Positions 13,469 through 24,558 of a stretch of DNA of 64,000 nucleotides are shown here, piece after piece (position 1 is the stretch's first letter; each line of letters begins with the position of its first letter). The DNA is taken from contig NC_091864.1 in assembly GCF_019399895.1 (NCBI RefSeq), positions 7,728,001 through 7,792,000 on the forward strand, written 5' to 3'. A model generated the notes under the pieces. That model made no database searches and was not told the origin of the DNA. It saw only the letters and a program-made list of their open reading frames with translations. Source of the stretch: Cardiocondyla obscurior (taxonomy: Eukaryota; Arthropoda; Insecta; Hymenoptera; Formicidae). A program made the translations under genes and the position numbers.

Positions 13469-13470
13469 CT
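13464..13470 (-). other. rdgB terminal stop codon that is also a strong splice donor
   Basis: On the minus strand the last exon reads CGA CGA AGG TAA GAT. TAA (13467-13465) would end the protein after RRRR, but AAG|GTAAGA is an excellent donor. If spliced, the protein continues in phase 2. One candidate acceptor (CTCCCGACAG, 12886-12888) would add RDALQKVNARI and then stop. Neither option can be chosen from sequence alone. Confidence 0.5.
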
Positions 13471-16400
13471 TCGTCGACGCAGGGAGGCGTTCTGTCCAGG
13501 CAAGCCAAATTGACCCCTCGGGATTACCATGCGCGCGTTACCCTGAGCAGGTCGCGAACCCCCGTGCGCTTGTAGTACGCTCAAGTGAGCAGCGTATCCA
13601 TCGTACAGTATTGTCGCCATAGTTTGATGCTTCTTGGATACTTTGCCGATGATAAAGATCTGGCTCGGTTTCAGGCTTATCGCTGTGTACACGCTAATGT
13701 CCTTCTCGCTGCCATACGCCTGGTGGATTATCATACCGTGCTCCTGCGTCGAATCAATCATTATTAATTTAATGGCTGAATTAAATCGTATAAATTAAAG
13801 AAATTCAGAAATTAATCGTAATTTAACCAAAATTCTATCAGAGATGCACCTGTAAGAAACTATTAAATTAGAAAAAAAAATTAAACTTCTTTAACTTGGA
13901 ATAAAAAATTAACTTTAAACATTTAATTCATTTACGTAATTCTATTGTTAGCTACCAGCTAATCATATAATTCCAGCCAACACCAACCTTCACAAGTTTA
14001 TTCAAATAGGCGGCTTTGTGGGCGAGCGGATCTCTAGACAGGCCGTCGGCAAATGAGACGAGACCGTGAGGAAAATTATGCTGCGACAGCCAGGAAACTA
14101 CTGTCTGTTGTTGCATATCGGGTCTCGCGGTAATGTAAATGATAAGGTAACCCAATTCCTGCCAATGCCTACGAGAAATGATAAAAAAATATAATACGGT
14201 TCGACGTATGTTAAAAATATATTAAGCAAAAATAATATTAAAATTTGCTTTTAAAGATTTTCACATTTTAAACATAAAAGAGTAAATTCGCAGAACTTAC
14301 GTTGATTTAAAGTCGTAATACGTTACCTTACAACATCGACGGCACCAGCCCAGACTTTCGGATCTTTACCACTCACCGACCTACTAGCGGCAAAAGAACC
14401 GTCTATGCTAAAAACCACGCACTCAGTTCTCGGCGGTATCACAGCCATGAAAAAATCTACAGACGTATGATCTCCCCTAAAACGCGAATGTGCATGTATT
14501 TGTATTAAAAAATTAATTTTCTTTGCGTTAACTGAATGGTTAATTTGTATTAATTATATTCTTACATATTCTCACTTATTCTTGTACACGTTAATTTTAC
14601 TCGCAGTAATTTTTATTTATTAACATAAAGTATTAAATTTACATTACTGTCTGTTAAAAATTTTAAAGAGTAAAATGCATTACCTTACAACCATCTTTAC
14701 TGGATAAAGTCCATAACCTAACGCTTTGTCATCTGGTATCTTATAAATTATTCTACCGTTCTTGTCAGTTACCTCGGTAGAGAGATACGCCCATTCGCCT
14801 GCCGGTGCATTTTTCATAATATGGATATCAACTTTCTCACCTGTCGTAAAGAAGTAATTTATTATTTGATTTAATATTATATTCAACCGTGACATCGATT
14901 TGCTTCGTTATAATATTATCGTAATAACGGTGGTCTTGATAAAAAGAAATTTTATTTATACCTGCTAAAGTTATCACATCAATAGGACTGTACATAAATC
15001 TAGCGACTAATACTTGTGGTGCACCTTCCCTCACGATGACATCATTCGCTCTGTGATTGGCAGCAACATTCTAAAATGCATTAATTTAAATAAAGAACTG
15101 TTTTAAGTAACGGACAGTTAAAAGAAACGTACCTTAAGTTTAACGGAGGTACGCTTTTTATTCCATTTTTCTCTGGGTTGACCTGGACGGAAGGAAGTGA
15201 GATCTTTTTCCTCGTTGCCGAGCAACGGCGTGTCGAATCTGCCTAACTGCCTCAAAATAAACGCGATCACGTCCAAAGACTCCCAATAACTAGCATGGAA
15301 GAGGTGTGGCAAGGCGTTTGTAGGAAAATTAGCGAGACCCTCTGGACAATAGAGCGCATAATCTAGTCTTTTGGTGCCCCACCATTTTTGCATCACTGAA
15401 ATGAAAAACGAAATAATAAGCTACAAATTATTTAATATCATGCTGTATGATTCACTATTTCGGTTAACAAATCGATGTTTGCTTGAAAGAACTATCATAC
15501 ATTTATTTTAGAATGTCAAGCTTCCAAACAAGTTTCTAAATTTAGTAAGCTTCTATCTAAGAATAGCAATAAATTAAATTATTTCTACTTACGGGCAGAC
15601 ACTGCCTGTAAAGGAACATTGTCGATAATGCCTGACATTGTACTTTGAAGTGATATATCGGATAGTCTTCTTAAATGCGACTGAAGATTGGGAACATTCA
15701 ATCCGTCAGCAAACAGTTGCGGATTCGTCTGGATTGTTTCCACTAAAATCAAGTTTACAATCCGCTTAAAAAAACCTTTGTCAATTTTATCAAAATTTTA
15801 TGAGTAAATAATATAACTTCTAATTGTGAGATACATAATTTTATTTGCAAGCCCGATATACTTACGTAAGTGATAAGGCTGGCCATTGCCGAGCGGATAC
15901 TTTTGATATCGGGCAATATTGACCGGCGCGATTAATGAGAACCTCGCTGAGATCAAGGGTTCCAATCTCGCGGCTACAGGATCCGTAGGGTGAAACAAAT
16001 TGTACACTTGGTTGACTAACGGCCTAGGTATAAAACTATTCTTGTCATTAGACGCGGCGATCTTCCTGTAAGCGAGAACTAACGCGAGCGGACTACCGAA
16101 CGTAAAAAAGTCACCCACTTCAAAGTCCAGCTTGTTGTCACTGTAAACGCGTTAATGGAAAAAAAAAATTAATATTGTCACAATTATAGGCAACATTTCT
16201 ATAGATAATAAACTAATGTCTAAATAATATAAAATAAATATATAAAATGTAATAAATAATTATTAATCTCCGTCTAAGTTTGTCTAAGTTTGACACTTTT
16301 TTTCGAGATTCATTCAATGAGATAATAAAAATTGCATACCTCGTGCCAGAAGACCTTCTTCTGGGAGACGGTGCGGCTAAATGCTTACCGTCTTCGTTCC

Positions 16401-19400
16401 CGCTAATCTCGGTGCTTTGCTGACCGCTACCTTCCAGAATGCTGTTTTCGCTACTGTGTCTTGAATGCTGCGTCGCTCTGCACAGGGCATCGTAGCCCAA
16501 GATCGAACCTACCGAGTCGCCCACGAAGCAGATCTGTCCGTTAAAGCCTCTGCCCTCGTCACTTTTAACGAATTCGTGGTACACTTGATTGGCACTCATC
16601 ACCACGCGCGACACTATGTCTTGGTACTCGGAGCTCGAGCTCGCCAGCAGCGGAATCGCACCGATCGGAATAGTGTCGTGCGTCACTTGCGGAGCGTCCA
16701 TGCACGAAGGCGACACGTCGAAGCTGTACGGGCTCAAGCTGCACAATGTTACAATGTTACAGCAACGTCAGGGCAGATATTCAAATATAATTTAAGAGTT
16801 GATAGTACCTTGATAAAATTCCCAAGCCTTCGGTGCAGATGGAAGGACAAGCGACAAACCTAAGTGACACATGACCGACCATGCTGGGATAATGCTGCCT
16901 CATGACGGACTCGAAGGCTCCGCGGAACGTCGTGATGTCCGATTTCTTTGCCGTTAAATCGACATTCGCGTCTGAAAAACAAAATGATTAGATTACGTTA
17001 GATTTTTCAAATTAAAAAACACGTCTAAAACAGTAATATATCTTAATCAATCCTTTTCTTTTTTATAATAGTAATAAAGAAAAGGATTGTAAAAGAACAC
17101 TTTTATATTTATATTATATTATGTTATATTATACTTTAATTACCTAAAACACTGCCACCGTGTACTACGATGATTAAAACCGTAATTTTGCACGGGTTAT
17201 GCGTAGGAGAGTGCTGCGGGGACGCTGGACACGACATGTCGATGCTAGCTGACGTAGTGATCTGTAATCTCTTGCTGCTTCGTTCGTTGGTGATACGTTG
17301 CAGATACGAGGGCGAAAATATTGTATCTTCTGAAACGCAGAAAGAGCATTCCCATTGTTATTGAAAACCAAGCAAAAAATCATGTGTGCACACATAAAAC
17401 TAATAATAATTTTATAATAATTACAATAATTATTATTCGCGCGTTACAAAGATAATATTTTTTTTAATATATTAACCTTGCTCGTTCGCCGTGGATGGTG
17501 TCCGGATAGCCGTATCCTCCCCTTCTGCTAGAAGATCCAAAGAACTCCATTTAGCTAATGAAGAGCTATCTTCAAAGTCCTCTGTGTAATCAGAAACGTT
17601 AACACTGCTTATGCAATGTGCTTTTTCCACGATTAATCATATATGCTTCGAAAAGGACTCGTAATAACGTATGAATCAATTATGTAAAACGTGATAGAAT
17701 TTTGAACATCGCAAGAACGTGATTTCACAAACAGTAATAATTGTATAACGATTTTTACGTAATAATTGACTATATATATATATGTGTGTATATAAAGGTA
17801 AAAAGCTCAGTTGTAATTATAAATTATAGATTAATCGAATTCTAGATTATATAGAGGTCATTTCGTACGTGTTGCACTTTAACTAATTATTACTCTACCT
17901 AATAATATTTTATGCAATATTTTATGCAATATTTTATGCAATACTTTATGCAATATATTAATGCGAAACTCTAAATTATGCGAAACGAGTCAGTCCTCGT
18001 CAGCTACTAAATCATTGAATTTCTTTGCTACATAGCCATGCTGCCGCATGCCGCATGTGAATTTTCCGCGGTTTCCTCATGCTCGAATCTAATCTTAGTC
18101 ACATGACACGTTGAAAGAAGCAAATTTTGTATGTGCCAACAGCTCGATTTATCACACTGTCTATTTTAAGCCCATTCTTTAATTCTACACAGATATCGTA
18201 GCGTGTGTATCTGTTACTTATTTCCCTTTCCCTTTTTTCCTTCATTTCTTATTTCCTCACCTTGTAACTTATCTCGCTTATTACTTAATCACTCTACGTG
18301 TCCTACCTTTGCGTATAACAGGTATAATGAACCCAGCTGCAGTATGGGAGTGCGACATAAAAAAACAAAGAGGATACACATAAAAACGCAGCACATGCTG
18401 TTGATTCTACTTGAGTTATCTATGCATTGTTGCGAGACGCGCTTTCGCATAAATTACAAAAATTTACCTTGTTATAATTTCATCATCACACTCTTTCAAA
18501 TAGTAAAACGCTTAAAATTTACAAGACAAACGTTTAATTTACCAAATTTATCAGATACAATATTTATGAGCCTTTAGAATTTTTCGTTAACTTATCCAAG
18601 ATTTATTACGAAAAGCAGCGTGTCGCAGAATTATCATCCGGCAGAAATATCTATCCTTCATTTACATATTACGAAATCGTGTTAATGCGCTTTCTCTAAA
18701 TTAATCACTGGCATGCTGCTGTACGTATGGCCGTGCATTTTGGTGATCTTACCCTGACAGTCGAAGAACTCGTCGTCGCTGCCGGACTCGGATTCCCTAA
18801 CGATGCTCTCCATCCTCCAGTTCGCGATCTGGATGTCGAAGCTCTTGTTCGTATTCGGCGAGTGCAAAGACACGCTGTTCTTCATCCACTCCTTTTTTGC
18901 TTTCTCGCCGACGGTCGCGTTTCTACAAGTCAGTTCGCGCTTAATCCAATCAGTTCACTAACGAGTCATTAACCGAAAACATACGAGCTCGATTCTCGCC
19001 GCCCAAGTGTCAGTTTAATCATGAGTATTAGTTTCTGTCCGGTAAGCAACGCGTCGATTAAACTATAAATTAAATTTGTCACGCCGAGTCGGCGTTAATA
19101 ATAATCGTTATCACTCGTTATCAGCTAGAAAACCCAGTCCTTTGTCGTAATTAGCCGAGAATAAAGCCGCACGCCACGTCATAGATACCGATAGTTATCT
19201 TATCGTTATAAGAGAACAACGAAAACGATGCATTCTTTAAATCCAAACGTGCCACGGTATTACACGAAATAATAGAGAAATAAAATTTCTAAAAAAAATT
19301 AATTTAATACCGCTCGATAATAAAATCCCGATCCGCGGATGACTTTCCGCGGATGACTTATTAATTAATAAATTTTATTTTTTCCGCGAGGGATTCAGAC

Positions 19401-22088
19401 TTACTTGATCTCGTTGATGTCGATCGGCGAGTCGCCGGGGGTGATCTCACCCTCGGAGCTGGCCGCCGTGTTGATGATGGGGATGTCGGACGGCTTCCTG
19501 ACGGACGGCGGGCTCTGCGCTTCCTCGTTCTTCTCGATGCTGCCCAGGGTGGCGGCAAGCGTCTTCGCCATCGCCGACTCCTCGGACGCCGTGCTGGCAG
19601 CCGCCGTCGCAGCCGCGCCCGCCGTCGTCGCGGCTGCCGCCTTCCGGCTCTCGTCCTCGAGCTCGTCCTCCGAGCTCTCGGCCAGGCCCATCTTCCGCTG
19701 CAGCGCCAGCTGCGTCTGCCTCTCGATCTCCCGGATGTCCTCCATCGTCAGGCCGTTCCACTCGTCCTGCCAGGCCCAGGCTTGCCTGTGCGCCCGCACC
19801 ATCGTCTTCCGCAGAGCTGCAAGCGACCCTAATACGTCTCACACACGGCCGACCGGGGCTGCGCCGGTTAAAATTAACCCTTTCGATCACGACCCCTTGG
19901 GAGAGACGCTGCTCCCGCAGCGGCAAACGACTCCGCGCGAACAAAACGAGAAACAGACAATAAAGAATTACGATTTCAGTTCGAGAAGATGTCTTTTAAA
20001 ATTTACTCTCATTTAGCCGGGACAAAAATATTATTTTTTTTTAATCAATTTAAAATATTGGAGATTGATAGTAAAAATTCAGCTCTAATGAATTTATACT
20101 GACCGTTCAGGAAATATTTATTTTATTTTATTTAAACAGTGAGGGATTTCACGACTGGTTTTGAATTTAAAACGATTTGAAATAAGCGAGACTTTTTTTT
20201 CTTTTTTTCTTTTTACAATACGGAGATTCGTGATCGAAAGGGTTAACCCTTTAGATGCCGGGGTTTTTGTATATTAAGTAATCACATCGCATCAAATTTA
20301 GCAAACTCGAAGTATCGTTATTCGTCAAAAAGCAAATGCAAAATTACAAGACGCAAGACGTATCGATTGCAGGATTTACGTTTGTCTTTCGGCGAATCGC
20401 GATTGCGCAACGTAATAAATAATAGAATAAAAATACAAAGAGCAATTTCTCCTCTCGTCCTCATTATTTCTGAAGAAGCGCGCAGCTTCCGAGAAGTTTT
20501 TGCAACCTGAATCCTTAGTTCTGCGCGCCGCGAAGACAAACGTGAGCCTTAATTGGCAGAAGGTGGGAGTTTCCGCGATTTTATTTCATCCCCGGAGAAA
20601 AGTGCGCGGCGGCCTGTATTCAGAATTTTTCAAAGGCGCTTCCAGGAAGCGACCTTACCGGGGGAATGAAACCCCGGCTGATGAGCGGCGGCAATTCCGC
20701 GAGAGAAATGTCAGAGCGCCCGGCACCTAAAAGGCGAGGGGGTGGCGGATAGGGCAAAGTGGTGAAGAGCACGTAACGGTACTAACCTACGTCGTGTATG
20801 AACTTTTCTAATTTCGTTTGCATGCCCCAATAACGGAACTCTACTCGGCATAGCTTGTACGCGCACATTAGTGACTTGCCCGACGGCGTTGGCTGTTGCT
20901 TTCCCTAGCGAGAGAATTCGCTAATGTATCAACAGTGAAAACTACTTAAGCGGACAGGTGTAAAAATTATTTCAGAGAAGAAAGATAGAAAGAGAGAAAG
21001 AGAGAGAGAAAGAGAAAGAGGTAAACGAGGAAGATGTATACTTCCACATCGGCCCAATAATCCTCCAGCCAGGTGTCCTCCAGCGGGCCTCTTCCGGTCT
21101 TCTCCGACACGTACAGTTTAGGGTCCTCTTCCTTCACGTAGTCACCCCCGTAAGGCTGATCCTTGACGATGTCAATCACGTCTTGGGGCAAATAAACAAG
21201 CGGGGGATTAATAGATACGCGCAGATCCGTCGTTTCTTAATTATTGGCGTTGAATAAAACGCTTTTCCTTACCTACGATCCTGTTCCTGTAATCGCTGCC
21301 GGTCAGCTTGAAGACGTTCTCCTGATGGCCGTCGTCCGGGAAGTAGTAGGTCTCGATCTCGACGGAGAACTTCTCCACGAATGGGCATGTGTAACGAGTC
21401 TTGGTGTACGGATAGGCGTTCCAGGCCTCCTCCTTGGCGATCAGCGCCGATTTCGGCAGGAGGCTCTTGAACCATCCCGGCAGGTGGCTGCCCACGTGGT
21501 AGATTTTGTGCGTGTACTGCCCGTTGCCACCTGGGCCGTTGCTGTACGGCTCGTTCTCGATTATCTCCACGCCGCTACCGGCACCTTTGCTCTCCTCCCG
21601 AGATTTTTTCTGCGCGAGTCAGGGCGAAGCGGTTATCGATTGCTCAAGAACCGCCGCCGCCGGCGGTAAAACTCTCTCATCCTTATCTTTATCGAAGAAA
21701 AAAGCGGCCGCGATATTGCAAGGACGCGAATAAAAAAAAAAAAGGAAAACAGGATGCAAAGTAACCGCTAGGAGTAAAAACGCCGATTGCGTCGAGGTGT
21801 ACGTGACTTGCAAAGTTCTTTTTCTTTTTTGCGTTGAAATCGTTACTATCTAGCGTGCATAATTTATTCAACTTAATATTCGTAATTTATTACAACCGAT
21901 AGGAAAAAAGAATAAAAAATCAACTTTAACGTGCGATAAATAAACAGGTGTCATCGTCACTTTCCGCGATTCAGGCCGACGCTTGGACAATTTGCACCCG
22001 TGATAATTACCGCTATCATGTACAGCTGAGCGATTCGATACTCCTCTACCGAGAGAGGCAACGGTATGCGATACTCCTTGATCAACAT
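13469..22088 (-). CDS. rdgB: Membrane-associated phosphatidylinositol transfer protein (retinal degeneration B / PITPNM / Nir)
   Basis: The family exchanges phosphatidylinositol and phosphatidic acid between ER and plasma membrane after phospholipase C signalling, and supports insect phototransduction. Coding exons in order: 22088-22011, 21609-21273, 21181-21042, 20904-20787, 19816-19405, 18922-18753, 17581-17477, 17329-17144, 16971-16809, 16738-16340, 16140-15866, 15742-15593, 15395-15133, 15070-14962, 14840-14684, 14476-14327, 14168-13988 and 13743-13469. All phases agree, giving about 1,223 codons, near the usual 1,240-1,260. Residues 1 to about 265 are a PITP domain (MLIKEYRIPLPLSVEEYRIA; KTGRGPLEDTWL; KLEKFIHDVALRKTMVRAHR). 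An FFAT motif lies near 413-419, GDSVG near 643-647, DDHD near 703-932 and LNS2 from about 1021 (VVFSIDGSF, IYITARPDMQ). The start has an in-frame upstream TGA at 22112-22110. The stop is uncertain (see 13464-13470). Confidence 0.95.
13988..14168 (-). CDS. rdgB: rdgB LNS2-domain exon
   Basis: The acceptor is TCTCGTAG and the donor is AAG|GTTGGTG, a weaker GT context. It encodes HWQELGYLIIYITARPDMQQ, then the FPHGLVSFADGLSRDP segment and a basic end (AAYLNKLVK). It joins EHGMIIHQAYGSEKDIS in phase 0. LNS2 (HAD-like fold) in Nir proteins senses phosphatidic acid at the plasma membrane; that role is family knowledge. Confidence 0.9.
16340..16738 (-). CDS. rdgB: rdgB exon carrying the GDSVG lipase-like motif
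   Basis: The acceptor is TTGTGCAG and the donor is GTATGC. The exon encodes LSPYSFDVSPSCMDAPQVTH, then ICFVGDSVGSILGYDALCRA, then a Ser/Arg-rich stretch (PSPRRRSSGT) leading into the DDHD domain. The GDSVG pentapeptide resembles a GXSXG nucleophile elbow shared with DDHD phospholipases. In PITPNM proteins no lipase activity is established to my knowledge, so no catalytic claim is made. Confidence 0.88.
17048..17089. repeat. Perfect 14-bp inverted repeat in a short rdgB intron
   Basis: CAATCCTTTTCTTT at 17048-17061 pairs with AAAGAAAAGGATTG at 17076-17089 across a 14-base AT-rich loop. It lies in the 172-base intron 16972-17143, nearer the 5' donor side in transcript orientation. It could bring the splice sites closer or expose the branch region; that is inference. 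Confidence 0.88.
17582..18752 (-). other. rdgB intron (1.17 kb) with a short tandem repeat
   Basis: This phase-1 intron lies between the FFAT exon and the exon starting with the motif's last glutamate. It contains a 12-base tandem repeat at 17904-17951 and an AT dinucleotide run near 17772. Open frames run from both ends into the intron but end without usable acceptors, so I treat them as chance. Confidence 0.7.
17904..17951. repeat. 12-bp tandem repeat, four copies
   Basis: The unit AATATTTTATGC occurs three times exactly at 17904-17939, then once with a single T-to-C change (17940-17951). A decayed fifth copy follows. It lies inside an rdgB intron and is a candidate polymorphic minisatellite. 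Confidence 0.92.
18753..18922 (-). CDS. rdgB: rdgB exon ending in the FFAT motif
   Basis: The acceptor is CTTGTAG and the donor is CAGG|GTAAGATC. The translation runs NATVGEKAKKEWMKNS to SGSDDEFFDCQ, and the first base of the next glutamate codon is the last base of this exon. Spliced to 17581-17477 it gives EFFDCQED, an FFAT-type motif in an acidic context. FFAT motifs bind the MSP domain of ER VAP proteins in this family. Cys replaces the common Ala at position 5, which the motif tolerates. Confidence 0.88.
18923..19404 (-). other. rdgB intron (482 bases)
   Basis: The donor GTAAGT follows the exon ending NEI-K, and the acceptor is CTTGTAG. The interior is AT-rich with no recognisable feature. 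Confidence 0.7.
19817..20786 (-). other. rdgB intron (970 bases)
   Basis: This phase-1 intron separates IHDV from ALRKTM. The 20500-20740 part is GC-richer, but reading frames there are not conserved in any way I recognise. Two similar lines (a serious-length pyrimidine tract at about 20189-20215 and the phrase cgatcgaaagggttaaccctt-like sequence near 19868 and 20232) give a short inverted similarity only. Confidence 0.55.
21273..21609 (-). CDS. rdgB: rdgB exon 2, core of the PITP lipid-binding domain
   Basis: The acceptor is gcgcag before AAAAAATCT and the donor is GTAAGG. It enters in phase 0 and leaves in phase 1. It encodes KKSREESKGAGSGVEIIENE, then GPGGNGQYTHKIYHVGSHLP, EEAWNAYPYTKTRYTCPFVE and an IETYYFPDDG segment. 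These are hallmark PITP sequences and resemble the class IIA (RdgBalpha) proteins more than soluble PITPalpha. Confidence 0.92.
21610..22010 (-). other. rdgB first coding intron (401 bases)
   Basis: The donor is GTAATT after the alanine codon and the acceptor is CGCGCAG. It includes an A-rich tract at 21732-21743. No other feature is seen. Confidence 0.75.
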
Positions 22089-22250
22089 TTTGTTGGAGCC
22101 TGTCCTGTATCACCCGTGCATCTCCGCAAAGTGCATCTTCCCTTCAAAGACATCGGACGTCTCCGCGTTCGACATCTTCGCGACACCTCGAAAGCTCCAT
22201 CTCCCTGAGAATCACGAGTGGCGTCTCCATTTTGCGTCAAGTGTAATCCT
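22011..22250 (-). CDS. rdgB: rdgB first coding exon with 5' leader
   Basis: The ATG at 22088-22086 opens the PITP N-terminus (MLIKEYRIPLPLSVEEYRIA, then QLYMIA) and the exon ends at GCG before donor GTAATT. The 26 codons match the expected RdgB N-terminus and join the next exon (KKSREES) in phase 0. Upstream, a TTTTAG acceptor at 22251-22253 suggests that this exon starts at 22250 and that another 5' non-coding exon exists further up. The start context is ACAAAATG. Confidence 0.85.
22110..22136 (-). promoter_or_regulatory. Short upstream ORF in the rdgB leader
   Basis: An eight-codon ORF (MHFAEMHG, with a second in-frame ATG) starts at 22136 and ends with TGA at 22112-22110. That is 21 bases before the main ATG and in the same frame. 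This is seen directly; a role in damping translation is inference. It requires that the leader be transcribed unspliced here. Confidence 0.55.
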
Positions 22251-24517
22251 CTAAAACAGTAAGAAAATATCAGTGTCGCGTTATCGGTCGGTCTGAATTT
22301 AAAGCGCCGAGCTACGATTGCCATAGCCCAGCACTCGAGAGCCCTACGATTTGCTGCGCACATCGCGGCGAAGAAGATTGCACGTAAACTGCGATTTACA
22401 AATTCATGTAAAATTAAACTGATAAAGATCACGACAGCCAGCGTGCGGTTTTCTGCAAATTACACGAGAAGTCGTAAGAGTTTTATCGTCGAATGTGCGA
22501 TTTAAGTATCCGCGTAATAAAAAAAAAAAGAAGTTTTGATGTAAAATGTAATGTGTAATTTTTCTTTTTTTTTTTTTTTTTTCAGCGCACATAATAGATA
22601 TTTCGTAGATCAATAACTTTTTTGTAAGAAAAAGCAAGCGGAAAGATAGATAAAGAATATAATCCTTCCATCATCGAATTAAACTCTTCGGATCCGTCTT
22701 GATTACAAAATTAATTACGCCTTGTGGCGAACGTGAACCGCATCGATCGCATCGCAGGCTGCCGCTCGAGCTCAACGATACGTAAATATTGCATCCTTCT
22801 CGACGGCGGATATTTACTGTGCCGGAAATATTCCGTGTTCCGGTGCTTAATCATGGTTAAAAATAGCCCATGATAGTCAGGGCGAGCGATAAATTTCGCT
22901 GCCAAGTGAAAGAAACGCGATGCTCAAGCTCGTAATTGGGTTCTTTACAATTCGATAACTGGTATTTGTTTATTACGGACGCAGGTGAGCGTTGGCCTTG
23001 GCACATAATTAATAGCCAAACGAAATAATAGCGAATTACGTGCACCGGTGAATAATGTAACGACGTTTAATGCACGTTTCGAGCGCGAAAACGGTTAATT
23101 AGCGCCGGTAATTACATAAATTATCGTGCAGTTTCAGCGCTCTTGTTATTCCAGTAATCTCGAGCGACACCCTGGATCGTCGAGAAAAATGCATCCAGCA
23201 AAAAGCTCGACTGCGTTCTCAAATGCATTCCTGTTTTTTCGCGACCGTGAGCGCCGAGGCAGCTCGGCCAATTTTAATGAACGCGTCATTTTTTAACACG
23301 TCGACTAATCTCGCCCGGCAAAATAATATTTCGTAATAATCGCCGACTTCCGGGCCGAGCGATTCACACGAAACGTCTGCACTCCTCGCGGGACCGGGGA
23401 ACGATAAACAAAATATGTTACGTAAAACGTTTATTTATACACGAGGCAGCTTCGGCGCTCTTGAATCTCGTACCGCATACGAAATTAGCAATCGACAATT
23501 ACGCGGCACAGATTGTCTTACAAAATTCCTCTCCGTGCATAAAAAAAAAAAAAAAAAAAAAAAAAAGGTGTTCTCGCATAAATTTCCAACTATAACAGAC
23601 ATAAAATTACCCCGTAATATATGTAAAACTTGTATTATAAAAATTCAGAAACTATTACGCGAGCAACAGTTGCGAAAAAATTAATTGTTAAATGTCCTCG
23701 CGTTACATGTAAACTTTTTCCACGGCAGTAAATCGCGTGATTTTGTTAATAAAAGAAAAAATAAATAAATACGCGTACGTAATACCACACGAATTCTTAC
23801 ATCTGCACAATTAACAATTAAATTCTCGCAACTTTTATTCACGTAGACTCTGCAAGTTTTTCGCAGCGCAATTTTATATCTGTCGCAGTTAATAACTTGC
23901 GTGAAATATTTTTTCTTTTTCTTTTACGGCGTATTCGTGAAATAACGATTGCCCTCGTAAACGCAAGCACACACGCATTTTGTGCATCGATGTCCACCCA
24001 CTCGGAAAATTGCAAACTTTAATTGGCGCGTCGCGAGTAGTGCGGCCGCGGGTTTCCATTTCGCGCGAGTAGTGCATATCGACGATAACGTCGGATGTAC
24101 CATTCACGGCGTCGACGTGCGGCGCAGTTTCCGCGGAAGATGCTTCCGAGTTTTTGCATCTTCCTGCCGTGTCCCGATTAAAGCTCCGCTTTACGCGGGG
24201 GAAAGAAACGGGGAGAGAAAAACGCGAGAACGCGTCTTCGACACTTCGGTTTCTGTCTCTGAGAATTCGCCCTGCGAACGTGCCGAATGCGCAATAATTG
24301 ATCATTCATTTAATCCCAGAACTCACCTGCGCTCGTTGCGATTCACGTAAACGTCTTTAAACGAGCGAGGTTTCACAATTTTCAGAAAATTTCTTATCAA
24401 GTTTACCTACTTGCGAAAATAATTTAACGTCAGTTAATAAACTAATTTTATTTGGATAATTAAACTAAATAAAAAAATAATATTAATTTGATACAAACAA
24501 CTGTTATAAATTATGCA

Positions 24518-24558
24518 CATGTATAATATATACTATATCGAAATATATATTATACATG
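24518..24558. repeat. 15-bp perfect inverted repeat, AT-rich
   Basis: CATGTATAATATATA (24518-24532) is the reverse complement of TATATATTATACATG (24544-24558) with an 11-base spacer. It is intergenic, upstream of rdgB. It may be a cruciform-prone site or a MITE relic; no target-site duplication was identified. Confidence 0.85.

Noticed and set aside
17582..17640. In-frame upstream extension of the exon at 17477-17581 (VEKAHCISSVNVSDYT)
   Set aside because: No acceptor lies in the right phase before it, and an in-frame TGA closes it. The acceptor TTACACAG at 17582-17584 fits the phase. The resemblance of EKAH to the other intron end is short and probably chance.
18682..18752. Open frame continuing past the FFAT exon (GKITKMHGHTYSSMP... 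to LEKAH and stop)
   Set aside because: A consensus donor CAGG|GTAAGATC at 18752/18753 splices in perfect phase to EDFEDSSSLAKWSS, matching the family. The continuation is retained intron.
19405..20016. Long plus-strand open frame (about 200 codons, Ser/Ala-rich) opposite an rdgB exon
   Set aside because: It is the complement of the GC-rich, alanine-rich rdgB exon; the minus-strand frame has matching splice sites and family homology.
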